This document shows positions 1 to 8,371 of a stretch of DNA of 64,000 nt, one piece after another. The position numbers and the translations under genes were made by a program. Under the pieces are notes generated by a model, which made no database searches, was not told where the DNA came from, and saw only the letters and a list, made by a program, of their open reading frames with translations. Position 1 is the first letter of the stretch, and each line of letters starts with the position of its first letter. The stretch covers positions 1,736,001 through 1,800,000 of the forward strand of contig NZ_CP082271.1 of the NCBI RefSeq assembly GCF_019880365.1. The letters run 5' to 3'. Source of the DNA: Pseudomonas sp. DNDY-54. GTDB taxonomy: Bacteria; Pseudomonadota; Gammaproteobacteria; Pseudomonadales; Pseudomonadaceae.

Positions 1-961
1 AGGTTTTGGGTTCCCATCCCAGGATATCTTTCGCTTTCTGCGGATTGCCAATCAGCAGGTCAACTTCGGCCGGCCGGTAAAACTTCGGATTCACGCGCAT
101 AACGACCTTGCCCGTGGCGGTGTCGATCGCCTGTTCCTGTTCACCCGAGCCTTTCCACTCAAGCTCGATATCGACCGCCTTGAAGGCCAGCGTGACAAAG
201 TCACGCACGGTCTCGGTACGGTTGGTCGCCAGTACGAACACGTCGGGCTCATCAGCCTGCAGCATGCGCCACATGCCTTCGACGTACTCCTTGGCAAAGC
301 CCCAATCACGCTTCGCGTCGATGTTGCCCAGCTCGAGCACATCTAGTTGCCCCAGTTTGATCTTCGCTACCGAATCGGTGATTTTCCGAGTAACGAACTC
401 GCGGCCACGAAGCGGGGACTCATGGTTGAAGAGAATGCCGCTGCAGCCAAATATGTCGTACGACTCTCGATAGTTGATCGTCATCCAGTGAGCGTAGAGC
501 TTGGCGACACCATAGGGGCTGCGAGGGTAGAACGGTGTGGTTTCCAGCTGTGGAATGGCTTGGACCTTACCGAACATCTCAGAAGTCGATGCCTGATAAA
601 AGCGGATCTTCGGATTAACGATGCGAATGGCTTCGAGCAGGTTCACGGCGCCCGCGCCGGTGATGTCCAGCGTGGTCAGAGGCTGTTCGAAGGAAACGCC
701 TACGAAGCTCTGTGCCGCGAGGTTATAGACTTCGGTTGCGCCGGTCGTCTGCAGCAGGCGGATGCTGGAAGAAAGGTCGGTCAGGTCGTACTCGACGAGG
801 TGCAGGTTGGGGTGCTTGTCGATGCCAAGCTCTTCGATGCGCCAGAAGTTTACGGAGCTGGTGCGACGAAAGGTGCCATATACGGTGTAGCCTTTTTCCA
901 ATAGAAGCTCTGCCAGGTACGCGCCGTCTTGACCAGTAATGCCCGTGATGATTGCTTTCAT
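1..961 (-). CDS. gmd: GDP-mannose 4,6-dehydratase (partial, 3' end beyond left edge)
   Basis: It converts GDP-D-mannose to GDP-4-keto-6-deoxymannose, the precursor of GDP-rhamnose, GDP-fucose and related sugars for polysaccharide synthesis in the cytoplasm. I translated it from the ATG at 959-961. The N-terminus MKAIITGITGQDGAYL carries the NAD(P)-binding GxxGxxG motif, and the short-chain dehydrogenase active site is visible as T126, E128, Y150 and K154 (STSEMFG, then YPRSPYGVAK). About 320 codons are in the window and the frame is open at the edge, so some tens of C-terminal residues are missing. It is the last visible gene of the minus-strand polysaccharide operon, 158 bp after the WecG-like gene. 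That spacer holds a weak inverted repeat (1074-1096) with no T-run. Family assignment is firm; the final sugar made is unknown. Confidence 0.95.
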   Translation of the reverse strand, partial: MKAIITGITGQDGAYLAELLLEKGYTVYGTFRRTSSVNFWRIEELGIDKHPNLHLVEYDLTDLSSSIRLLQTTGATEVYNLAAQSFVGVSFEQPLTTLDITGAGAVNLLEAIRIVNPKIRFYQASTSEMFGKVQAIPQLETTPFYPRSPYGVAKLYAHWMTINYRESYDIFGCSGILFNHESPLRGREFVTRKITDSVAKIKLGQLDVLELGNIDAKRDWGFAKEYVEGMWRMLQADEPDVFVLATNRTETVRDFVTLAFKAVDIELEWKGSGEQEQAIDTATGKVVMRVNPKFYRPAEVDLLIGNPQKAKDILGWEPKT

Positions 962-1119
962 TTTCTTCCCTGTATGAGGTTAGTTTTTTAAAGCGACGGT
1001 GCTTCGCCCTTGCCTGGCACGTGCGCTGAGAAGCAGCGAGGCATCGTCAATTAGTTACGCTTGTTTGATCGCACCCTGCTTCGCAAACATGCAGGGCGAA
1101 GGTCGTCTTTGACGTTCGC

Positions 1120-1881
1120 TCAGGACTCCTGTTTTGCGGGGCTGGCTTTTTGTCTGGCATTTTTCTCGCGCAGGTAGGCCGGGACGATGTACATGGCATC
1201 AATCCAATAACGCTTGGCTAGACGGCGGGGTTCCATGCACATGCGATGGAGCCACTCGAGCTTGTATTCGCGCATCCACTTTGGCGCTCGCTTGATCGTG
1301 CCTGTCGCAAAGGAAATGGACGCGCCGATACTGAAGCCCATACCTGTCCGTTCACTGGGTTGAGTTGCTGCAGCCAGGACTTCTCCACGTGGTGTGCCCA
1401 CGGCGTACAGCACCAGTTCAGAAGGGTGCTCGCGGACGAACTGCAAGCACTTCTGCACCTCCTCTGGCTTTTTGATAAAGCCCATCGGCGGGTTGTAGTG
1501 ATGAAGAACGATGCCCGGATAGATAGCCCTGAGCTTTTCGGCTTCGGATTGCACGGAACCTATCAACACTACACGCAGGCGTTCGCTATCTGCCCACTTG
1601 AGCAGATCGAGGGTCAGGTCGCTGCCAGGAATGGCCTCATCCAGATGCACGCCAAGGCGGGTCAGTAACGACAGCAGAATGCGACTGTCACAGAGCCTCC
1701 AGCGTGCTTTGGCATAGGCGTCGCGCAGCTGTTCGTCATGCTCAAGTTGAACGAGGTGGTCAACGTTCGGCGTTACCACAAACGAATAGGGCTGTTTGAC
1801 ACCCTCGCGGATGCAGCTCAATAAAGTTTTCTTATTGCCGGAATAGAAGTCTATTCCGAACGCATTAGTATCACTCGACAC
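1120..1881 (-). CDS. WecG/TagA/CpsF-family glycosyltransferase
   Basis: This 253-residue cytoplasmic glycosyltransferase belongs to the GT26 family, whose members add a sugar (ManNAcA in WecG, ManNAc in TagA, glucose or others in EPS enzymes) to a polyprenyl-diphosphate-linked acceptor. Family features are the N-terminal TPNVDHL block with the conserved Asp (D41), the GMGFSIGASISFATG block, and the basic C-terminal stretch RAPKWMREYKLEWLHR that contacts the membrane. The start overlaps the end of the upstream GT2 gene by 11 bp, which implies translational coupling inside the polysaccharide operon. Donor and acceptor cannot be read from the sequence. Confidence 0.88.
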   Translation of the reverse strand: MSSDTNAFGIDFYSGNKKTLLSCIREGVKQPYSFVVTPNVDHLVQLEHDEQLRDAYAKARWRLCDSRILLSLLTRLGVHLDEAIPGSDLTLDLLKWADSERLRVVLIGSVQSEAEKLRAIYPGIVLHHYNPPMGFIKKPEEVQKCLQFVREHPSELVLYAVGTPRGEVLAAATQPSERTGMGFSIGASISFATGTIKRAPKWMREYKLEWLHRMCMEPRRLAKRYWIDAMYIVPAYLREKNARQKASPAKQES

Positions 1882-2755
1882 TCATTGCTACTCCCTTGAA
1901 GGCGCCCTTGATACCCGACCAGGCGAGGGTGGGATTCCTGTATTCCTTGATCGTCGTAACGGCCGAGAGCAGAAATGCGGAAACGACCGCGAACACTGGG
2001 CCGTAGAAACGTTTGTTGAAGCGAGTAGCTGCGCGGTTGCGGTAGTAGTGGTAGAACGCCGAGCGGCTTCCAAGGCTGAGCGAGCCATAATGGAACAAGC
2101 GACTTTCAGGGATAACTTTGGATGAAATCCCAAAGCGCTTCGCACGGTATTGCCAGTCCACTTCTTCGAAATACATGAAGTATTCCTCATCCATCAGGCC
2201 GATCTCTTCAGTGAGCGCAGCGGAAAACGCAAGGCTGCAACCCATGATGTAGTCCGGGTTGTGCTTAGGATGCTGTTGCTCGGAGGCTTCGATGCTTTGA
2301 TCCTTTCCAAGCAGCCGAGCCTTGCCAAAAATCGGATACAGCTTTCCACCACCGTAACATTCGAGACGGCCCGTATCGGCGCTTAGCACGAGTGAACCGA
2401 CGAACTGCCGTTCGTTCTGCTGCAATGCCTCGAGTAGTGGGGAGAACGCGTCGCTGTCGACATAGGTGTCGTTATTGATCACCCAGAAATACTCGGGCTG
2501 CAGGTTCGCCATCGCCCAGCGAAGGCCATAATTATTCCCCCCGGCATAGCCGTTATTTTCGGGGTTGGAGAGCAGCGTCACCTTGGCAGACGGCTTTTCG
2601 TCCTGCCATTGTTGAAACGCTAGAGCGGAGCCGTCCTGAGAGTCATTGTCGACGATGACGATGTGGTCGACGGTCGGACAATGGGTGAGAAGGCTTTCCG
2701 CGCAGCTGATCGTTTCAGTAGCAGCTTTGTAGTTGAGAATAAGCGCGACGTTCAT
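1871..2755 (-). CDS. GT2 family glycosyltransferase (rhamnosyltransferase-like)
   Basis: A 294-residue GT-A fold glycosyltransferase, probably acting on the growing lipid-linked repeat unit at the inner face of the membrane. Motifs seen: N-terminal nucleotide-binding strand with VDNDSQDGS (35-43), ENNGYAGGNN (66-75), the metal-binding DxD-like NNDTYVD (94-100), and the acceptor/catalytic segment YFMYFEEVDW (192-201). This arrangement is typical of WbbL-like rhamnosyltransferases, but specificity is not provable here. A hydrophobic segment near residues 256-270 may be a membrane contact. It overlaps the polymerase gene upstream by 41 bp and the WecG-like gene downstream by 11 bp, so all three are almost surely co-translated. 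Confidence 0.9.
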   Translation of the reverse strand: MNVALILNYKAATETISCAESLLTHCPTVDHIVIVDNDSQDGSALAFQQWQDEKPSAKVTLLSNPENNGYAGGNNYGLRWAMANLQPEYFWVINNDTYVDSDAFSPLLEALQQNERQFVGSLVLSADTGRLECYGGGKLYPIFGKARLLGKDQSIEASEQQHPKHNPDYIMGCSLAFSAALTEEIGLMDEEYFMYFEEVDWQYRAKRFGISSKVIPESRLFHYGSLSLGSRSAFYHYYRNRAATRFNKRFYGPVFAVVSAFLLSAVTTIKEYRNPTLAWSGIKGAFKGVAMSVE

Positions 2756-3974
2756 GTACTCGTTCCTTGCTGCGTAGATGGCGTGCTCTCAGAGCATGTA
2801 TAACGAAAAGCAAACAGATGACCGGCTGCAGGTATTCAAATAATCCCTGAAGTGGCCAGATCACGAAAAATGCAAGTATTACTGCGTAGCTAAATCCCAT
2901 GTCGGGATTGATGTTTCGGGCGATACGTTGATAGACGTACAACGACAGCGGGACCAGGAAGAAGGTCAGAAAGCCGAAACGAAACAGCGTGCCGATAATG
3001 CCGATGTCCGAAAGGAAGAAGTGTTCGCCGAAATAAGGAATGAAGCCGTCCTGCCACATCAGTGACAGCGAGCCGCTAGGGAGCCAGTTGACCAGGTCAA
3101 GGTGACTGAAAACCGATGCAATTGTATTAATTCGAACACCGTCTTCAACATCACCTTCCAGGTTGCTGCCGTAGAACTCGACATTGAGGCCGAGAATTTC
3201 AAGGAGTTCGGGGAAGAAGAAGAACGGTGACAAGAGAACGCAGAGCGAGGCTGCCCATACGACGGCTTTGGCTCGCAACGAAAACAACGTAAAGGCCAGG
3301 CAAAGGACGATGAGCTGTCGGGTTTGAGTGGCAAAAACCAACGTAAGCAGCAGCACTGCAGCGACAACCAGATAGAAGTTTCGCAGACGGGCGTCACCAT
3401 TGATCGGTGACTTGCCTTTAGCCCAAATCTGTATGCAATAGAAATAGGCGAAACAGATTAGAAACGGGCCGATAGAGGACCGATCTGGGCGGTCCCAGGC
3501 GGTCTGCTCTTCGCGCAGATCCGGGATCAAACCAAACTTGAACGCCCAGGAAAGCACTACGGCCAAGAGCGCTGCGTAGATGATCGAGCGTTCAAACTGC
3601 GAGACGCTGATGTGCTTGGCGAGCAGCAGCAGAGGCACGAAACCGAACGCAAAAAGGATTCTTCGCTCTTCAATCAAGCCATACATGATGGGCTGGCCAA
3701 AAGTGTAATACGCGAAGACTGCCGGCAATACGGTAAACACCAGCACGCTGAAACAGGCGTAATAGGTAAGGATGCGAAATTCCCTGGCCGTGGTTTCGGT
3801 GCTGGCGAGAATCAGGAGAATTGACGCACCAAGGCAAATGGCCAGGTAAAGTTCGTTAAGAAATTTAAAGCCAATAGGGTTGTGAGTGCTGTCGCCAAAC
3901 ACGGAGAAGTGCAGGATGATCGCCAGGACGGCCAACGGGAAATAAAAGAATTTTGAGCTAATGTTTGTCATCAC
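2715..3974 (-). CDS. O-antigen ligase/polymerase-like (Wzy/WaaL) membrane protein
   Basis: This 419-residue protein is made of about ten to twelve hydrophobic segments and has a large periplasmic-type loop around residues 270-325. The segment ATQTRQLIVLCLAF matches the Arg-containing motif before a membrane helix that is typical of O-antigen ligase/polymerase (Wzy_C) proteins. In a Wzc/WcaJ-type operon the expected role is to polymerise flipped repeat units at the periplasmic face. Two tandem ATGs occur at the start; the first is used here. Base composition looks noticeably more AT-rich than in surrounding housekeeping genes, as is common for wzy genes. Sequence identity within the family is poor, so polymerase versus ligase is an inference from context. 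Confidence 0.8.
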   Translation of the reverse strand: MMTNISSKFFYFPLAVLAIILHFSVFGDSTHNPIGFKFLNELYLAICLGASILLILASTETTAREFRILTYYACFSVLVFTVLPAVFAYYTFGQPIMYGLIEERRILFAFGFVPLLLLAKHISVSQFERSIIYAALLAVVLSWAFKFGLIPDLREEQTAWDRPDRSSIGPFLICFAYFYCIQIWAKGKSPINGDARLRNFYLVVAAVLLLTLVFATQTRQLIVLCLAFTLFSLRAKAVVWAASLCVLLSPFFFFPELLEILGLNVEFYGSNLEGDVEDGVRINTIASVFSHLDLVNWLPSGSLSLMWQDGFIPYFGEHFFLSDIGIIGTLFRFGFLTFFLVPLSLYVYQRIARNINPDMGFSYAVILAFFVIWPLQGLFEYLQPVICLLFVIHALRARHLRSKERVHERRAYSQLQSCY

Positions 3975-4313
3975 CTGGGTCCTTAGGTGCGTCTCATTTG
4001 TCCAGTTAACTACGTCGCAACAAACTCAAGCTTTTGACTTTGCTCTGCTGATGCCTTCGATGCGTCGTGACTCTACGAACAGCTGATTTGGTGATTTTTT
4101 ACAATCTGCCAGCGCGTCCCGTACCAAACGCTTCGAAACCGCGGGGCCGTTTGAGTTCCGCTCGTACTGACCCACTATGCTCGACTGAACTATGGACAAC
4201 CGGTTCGTGGTGGGGTTGCGTTTGAATCTTGGGATTTGCCAAAAATATACGACGGTGTCTCACATCGCCTCTCGCGACCGCCGCAGTCTGACGAAAGGCG
4301 AAGCGAAATCGGG
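3975..4313. other. 339-bp intergenic gap between GH5 gene and wzy-like gene
   Basis: No convincing gene was found. Short open frames here (for example about 4190-4430 on both strands) extend into the 3' end of the GH5 gene, lack a good ribosome site and look like no known protein. The stretch is AT-rich around 4020-4110. Its right half next to the GH5 stop may carry an internal promoter for wzy-GT2-wecG-gmd, but no clear -35/-10 pair can be defended. Confidence 0.5.
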
Positions 4314-5375
4314 TTACGGTTTTGGCGTGGGTCCAAACTCGGTGCAGGTGTTTGACAGGTGCTTTTGCAAAACCTGCATCTGCGGCCTGTCCTTGCCGCC
4401 CACTGGCTCAATCGCCATGACGTAATCACCCCAGCCCGGACCGCCGGCCCAATAGGCGCTGGGAATGCAGTTTTCGTTCAGGTAAGCGAGCAAATTGTCC
4501 ATCGCGACCAGCATCGACTCGGAATGCGCGGGCACACCGTATTCGCCCAGGAAGCCTTTCACGTTGTGCTCCTTCAGCCATTCAACAAAAGGCCGCGCGC
4601 GCTCCACGCCAAGCATCGGATCGACTATTTCCTCAGACGCGTAGCGCCCCGAGAAGTCCTTGTCGAAGTACATATGCCCTTCGTAAATAATGTTGTTTGC
4701 CGGATCTTCGATCAGGAAGTCTTCGTTGACCTTGCGCCAGTGAAACGTACTGGCCCAGCGGTCGCCTTCCACGAAAATCGGTGTCTCCATATCGACCTGG
4801 CGGATCGCGTCGACCGCGGCCTGTGCCGCGGCCGGCCACAAGCCGTCGGTCGAGTAGGGTTCGTTCATGATGTCGTAGCCCAGCAGTGCTGGGTGATCTT
4901 TAAACTGTTCTGCGAGTTTCCGCCAGACGCTTGCGTAGGCTTCGTAAGGGACTTCGGGCGAGCCGATCAGTTTTCCCTTGTATCGCGCATAGTTGTGCAT
5001 ATCCAAAATGATTTTCTGGTTATGCGCTGCCGCATAGTCAAGTGTCCTGCGTAGCAGACGTACCTGATCGAAGTTTATGCCCTTGTACAAATCATGCTGC
5101 AGGCGCTCCCATATGAATGGAAAACGAATCAGGCGAATATTCTTGTCTGCGTAATACTTAAAGTATTTCTTTTCTGGATAGAAATAGTTGGTGCCGACTT
5201 TGCCAGGTGTTATATGCGGCGCGAAATTGGCACCGGACATATTTATACCGATCAGATCGATACCCGGTTTCTTTTCGCCGGTTTCAGCCTGCACGGTCGA
5301 AACGGAACCGAAAAGCGTCAGGCCGGCAATCAATGGTATGGCGCTCAATAGTGGTGAAAGAAAGCGACGGTCCAT
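4314..5375 (-). CDS. Exported glycoside hydrolase family 5 (cellulase-like)
   Basis: A 353-residue secreted endo-glycosidase of the GH5/cellulase fold with a clear signal peptide (about residues 1-30, ending VQA). Family residues are all visible: R84 (RFPF), H127 (MHNY), the acid/base E172 in YDIMNEP, H234/Y236 in EGHMYF, and the nucleophile E278 in GFLGEYGVP. Two late cysteines (C303, C344) could form a disulfide in the periplasm. It starts from ATG with GGAG about 14 nt upstream, plus an AAGG nearer the start. Placed between Wzc and the polymerase-like gene, it most likely trims or clears periplasmic polysaccharide, a role known for other hydrolases embedded in EPS operons (such as PslG or BcsZ, which are different GH families). 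Substrate unknown. Confidence 0.92.
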   Translation of the reverse strand: MDRRFLSPLLSAIPLIAGLTLFGSVSTVQAETGEKKPGIDLIGINMSGANFAPHITPGKVGTNYFYPEKKYFKYYADKNIRLIRFPFIWERLQHDLYKGINFDQVRLLRRTLDYAAAHNQKIILDMHNYARYKGKLIGSPEVPYEAYASVWRKLAEQFKDHPALLGYDIMNEPYSTDGLWPAAAQAAVDAIRQVDMETPIFVEGDRWASTFHWRKVNEDFLIEDPANNIIYEGHMYFDKDFSGRYASEEIVDPMLGVERARPFVEWLKEHNVKGFLGEYGVPAHSESMLVAMDNLLAYLNENCIPSAYWAGGPGWGDYVMAIEPVGGKDRPQMQVLQKHLSNTCTEFGPTPKP

Positions 5376-5423
5376 ATTTTACCTTGATCTCCAGTAGAGT
5401 CTTGGGGCGTGGCTCCCGACTGT

Positions 5424-5543
5424 CATCCCCATAGGGATGCCGATGCCAGCCGTTCGCCTGGAAATCCGGGCGAACGAGGCGGGATCAATGCGGGTGGGGA
5501 GCGACAGAGCTTCGTTAGACCCGATATGCACCGCATATCGGGT
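5424..5543 (-). terminator. Three consecutive hairpins between wzc and GH5
   Basis: Downstream of the wzc stop codon on the minus strand lie three inverted repeats. They are 5519-5543 (11-bp perfect stem ACCCGATATGC with a 3-nt loop), 5451-5476 (8-bp stem CGTTCGCC with a 10-nt loop) and 5424-5439 (6-bp stem CATCCC with a 4-nt loop). None is followed by a good T-run, so they may be a leaky terminator, an RNA processing point or an mRNA stabiliser that lowers expression of the distal genes relative to wzc. The stems are direct observations; the role is inferred. Confidence 0.45.
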
Positions 5544-5548
5544 TCGGG

Positions 5549-7759
5549 TCACTTGCTCTGGTATTCGTACTGGTAGTAACCGTACTCGCTGTAATTCGAG
5601 GCCTTGCGAATGACGGCGTTGAAGATGACACCTTTGACCATGAGTCCGTTCTGCTCGAGGCGGCGCTTGGCCACTTCGATTTCCTTCACGCCGTTCAGGC
5701 CGTAGCGGGTCACCATCAGCGTGGTTCCGGCCTGGCTTCCGACAAGTGCCGCATCGGTGACGGCGAGGATAGGCGGGGTATCAAAGATGACCATGTCGTA
5801 CATGGTGCTGATCTCTTTGACGAAGCGAGAGAAGTTCTCGTGCATCAACAGCTCGGACGGGTTCGGCGGCAACTGACCGTGAGTGATCACGTGCAGGTTA
5901 TTCAGCTGAGTCTTCTGAATGGCGTCAAAAAGCGTGATACGGCCGGACAGAATGTCGGAAAGACCTTTCTCGCCCTGACAACGCATGACCTTGTGCAGGT
6001 ATCCCTTACGCATGTCAGCATCAACCAGCAGGACTTTCTTGCCGGACTGTGCGATGACGGCCGCCAGGTTACTCGTTACGAACGACTTGCCGACTGCCGG
6101 GCTCGGACCGGTAATCATCAGGATGTTGTTCTTCGCCTCGATCATGGCGAAGTGCAAGCTGGTACGCAGGCTGCGCATGGCTTCGGTTGCCAGATCGGCC
6201 GGATCATTGATGGTCAACAGATACGAGGCGCTGCTCTTGTCCCGCTTGAAGTTGGCCAAGCGTTTTTCGAGTGACCCTTGCTTCTCACTGAAGGGGATCG
6301 CAGCGTAAACCGGAATACCGACGCGCTCGATTTCTTCGGGGTTCTCCACGCCGCGCTTGAGCGCTTCGCGTACATAGACGAAAGCAATGGCCAGGATCGC
6401 GCCGAGCAGGGTGGCAACGATGACGATCAATGGTTTGTTCGGCTTGATCGGTTTGTCGATGTCTGCTGCTGCGTGGTCGACAATGTGGACGTTGCCCACG
6501 GTACCGGCACGGATGATGTCGAGTTCCTGGGTCTTGTTCAGCAGCATCGAGTAGGTTTCAGACGACACTTCGACATCACGGGTCAGACGCAGCAGCTCTT
6601 GCTGGGTCGAGGGTAGGGTGCCGATCTGTTTTTCCAGCTCAGTCTTCTGCGTTTGCAGTTGATTGATCTGGTTCATCAGGGCCTGGAAGTTCGGATGCTG
6701 GCGGGTAAAGCGGCGCTCCATCTCGGTGCGCTTGAGGTTCTGCTCGGAGATCTGCTTTTCCAGATCGACGATGCGATCCAGTACAGATTGGGTTTCCGCC
6801 GAGATATCGACTGAGCGATTGCCGGTCTGGTACTTGTTCAACGCGGTTTGTGCCGCGTCGAGCTTCTTGCGTACTTCCGGAACCTGTTCGCTCAGGAATT
6901 CCAGGCTCTGAGTCGCTTCCGCGGCGTTGCGTGCGACGTTCTGGTCGACGTAACGCTGCGCCACTTCCTCCAGTACGAGGATGGCCTTGGCCGGGTCCGT
7001 GTCTTCCAGCGTTACGCTAACGATGCCGGACTGCTTACCGCGTTCTCCCGCGGCCAGGCGCTCCTGGTAGTCCTCGGTCGTGGCATAGGTCCGGTTCTTG
7101 GTAACGCTGAAGGTGGTACCTGGACGCGCGTTGAATTCAGCGACGGTGATGCCGTAGTCAGGTGTTTCGACAGGTTCGCCAACCACTCCCTGGGCAACGA
7201 CTTCACCTTCCGTGTCGCGCAGGATAAACCCATTGTTCTCTGCCGCTTCCAGCGTCAGTTCCTCACCATGCATCTGGTCAGGCACGATCAGCTGCGTTAC
7301 GCGCAGCGACTCGCCACCCCAGGCATAGGATTCGAATCCTTCTGGATACCAGCCGAGCTCACCTTCCTCGGACGGCACGAAACGGCGATAGATGAAGCCG
7401 CCGATCACTGGGAAATGGTGCGGCTCAATGAGGATGTCGAGATTCAGCGCCTCCACGGCACCACCGACCACGGAACGCGACTTGAGCAGTGCGATCTCGG
7501 TCTGTGCGGGTGATACAGCCGGCGCAGTCCCTACCACATCAGTGAGGCTCGGCAAGCCGTTCTTTGGCTCAATCTGAATCATTGCGCTGGCGAGATAAAC
7601 GGGTGTGGCCAGCAGCGCGTAGGCGATGCCCAATGCTGCGAAGAACCCGGTTATCGTGAGGATGAGTGCGCGGTTGTTGAGGAAGGTGTCAAAGAGGTGG
7701 GCAAGGTCAATATCCTTATCCTCTTTGGTTTCGTAAATGGGTCGCGGCATGGTGGTCAT
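5549..7759 (-). CDS. wzc: Wzc-type polysaccharide co-polymerase and BY-kinase
   Basis: This 736-residue inner-membrane protein controls chain length and export of the polymer and autophosphorylates on tyrosine. Layout: cytoplasmic N-tail, first membrane helix (about 32-52), Wzz domain, long periplasmic coiled-coil (about 280-400), second membrane helix (about 443-463), then a cytoplasmic kinase domain. The kinase has Walker A GPSPAVGKS (551-559), Walker A' VLLVDADMR (577-584) and Walker B MVIFDTPP (656-663). The C-terminal tyrosine cluster is Y723, Y726, Y728, Y729, Y731 and Y733. AAGGAA sits about 9 nt before the ATG. The phosphatase partner is 15 bp upstream. The intact motifs suggest an active kinase. 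Confidence 0.95.
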   Translation of the reverse strand: MTTMPRPIYETKEDKDIDLAHLFDTFLNNRALILTITGFFAALGIAYALLATPVYLASAMIQIEPKNGLPSLTDVVGTAPAVSPAQTEIALLKSRSVVGGAVEALNLDILIEPHHFPVIGGFIYRRFVPSEEGELGWYPEGFESYAWGGESLRVTQLIVPDQMHGEELTLEAAENNGFILRDTEGEVVAQGVVGEPVETPDYGITVAEFNARPGTTFSVTKNRTYATTEDYQERLAAGERGKQSGIVSVTLEDTDPAKAILVLEEVAQRYVDQNVARNAAEATQSLEFLSEQVPEVRKKLDAAQTALNKYQTGNRSVDISAETQSVLDRIVDLEKQISEQNLKRTEMERRFTRQHPNFQALMNQINQLQTQKTELEKQIGTLPSTQQELLRLTRDVEVSSETYSMLLNKTQELDIIRAGTVGNVHIVDHAAADIDKPIKPNKPLIVIVATLLGAILAIAFVYVREALKRGVENPEEIERVGIPVYAAIPFSEKQGSLEKRLANFKRDKSSASYLLTINDPADLATEAMRSLRTSLHFAMIEAKNNILMITGPSPAVGKSFVTSNLAAVIAQSGKKVLLVDADMRKGYLHKVMRCQGEKGLSDILSGRITLFDAIQKTQLNNLHVITHGQLPPNPSELLMHENFSRFVKEISTMYDMVIFDTPPILAVTDAALVGSQAGTTLMVTRYGLNGVKEIEVAKRRLEQNGLMVKGVIFNAVIRKASNYSEYGYYQYEYQSK

Positions 7760-7774
7760 TGAAGTTCCTTCTTC

Positions 7775-8212
7775 TTATTTCAGGTAAGGAAGCCAGCTTT
7801 CGACAGACTGCGTCAGAAGGCTATGAACATGTTCGAATGCGGGCTTGGATTGACGAAAGGGATCCGGAATTTCCATGCCGTCTAGCCATTTACCCATCAG
7901 AAAGGTCTTGCCATGGACTTCAGGCGCTATCTGGCGGATATGCTGGATGTGGCTCTGTTCCATGGCGAGGATCAGGTCAGCGTGGTGAAGCATGTCGCTA
8001 TCGACCTGTCGGGCACGGTGGGTTCTGTGTTCCAACCCGTGTTCGGTAAGCACTTCGTGTGCGGTCTTATCCATTGGGTTGCCTACTAATGCACCTATGC
8101 CTGCCGAGGTTACGGTCAGGCCTTTTCCCTGGAGTCTGTGAATCAACAACGCTTCTGCCGCTGGGCTTCTACAGATGTTACCGACACAGACGATCAATAT
8201 GTTCTGGAACAT
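7775..8212 (-). CDS. wzb: Low-molecular-weight protein tyrosine phosphatase (Wzb-like)
   Basis: A 145-residue cytoplasmic phosphatase expected to dephosphorylate the tyrosine tail of the adjacent Wzc, cycling polymer assembly. The catalytic P-loop CVGNICRS (C9, R15, S16) is at the N-terminus as in all LMW-PTPs, and the general-acid Asp is D117 in the IPDP motif. Length is normal for the family. It ends 15 bp before the wzc start, so the two genes are co-transcribed. The 159 bp before it, up to the wcaJ stop, carry no recognisable gene. Confidence 0.93.
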   Translation of the reverse strand: MFQNILIVCVGNICRSPAAEALLIHRLQGKGLTVTSAGIGALVGNPMDKTAHEVLTEHGLEHRTHRARQVDSDMLHHADLILAMEQSHIQHIRQIAPEVHGKTFLMGKWLDGMEIPDPFRQSKPAFEHVHSLLTQSVESWLPYLK

Positions 8213-8371
8213 CTCGCTAGCCTCGCAGCCCTGGGTTTACGGGCAGTTGGGCATGCGCGTGACAGAACGCAAATCTGATAATTGCTGTCTTCATTAGTTC
8301 AATCTTCCTGCGGTGCTCGCGCATGAATTTGGCGTGTGCCGTGATGGCGCTGATCAATGCGTGTGCGGCAG

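Noticed and set aside
4190..4429. Short frames in the gap between GH5 and the wzy-like gene
   Set aside because: Both overlap the GH5 3' end, lack a ribosome site and show no family or membrane pattern.
8291..8297. TCATTAG heptamer between wzb and wcaJ
   Set aside because: It matches one block of the composite operator but has no partner block at the right spacing; a single heptamer is expected several times by chance in 64 kb.
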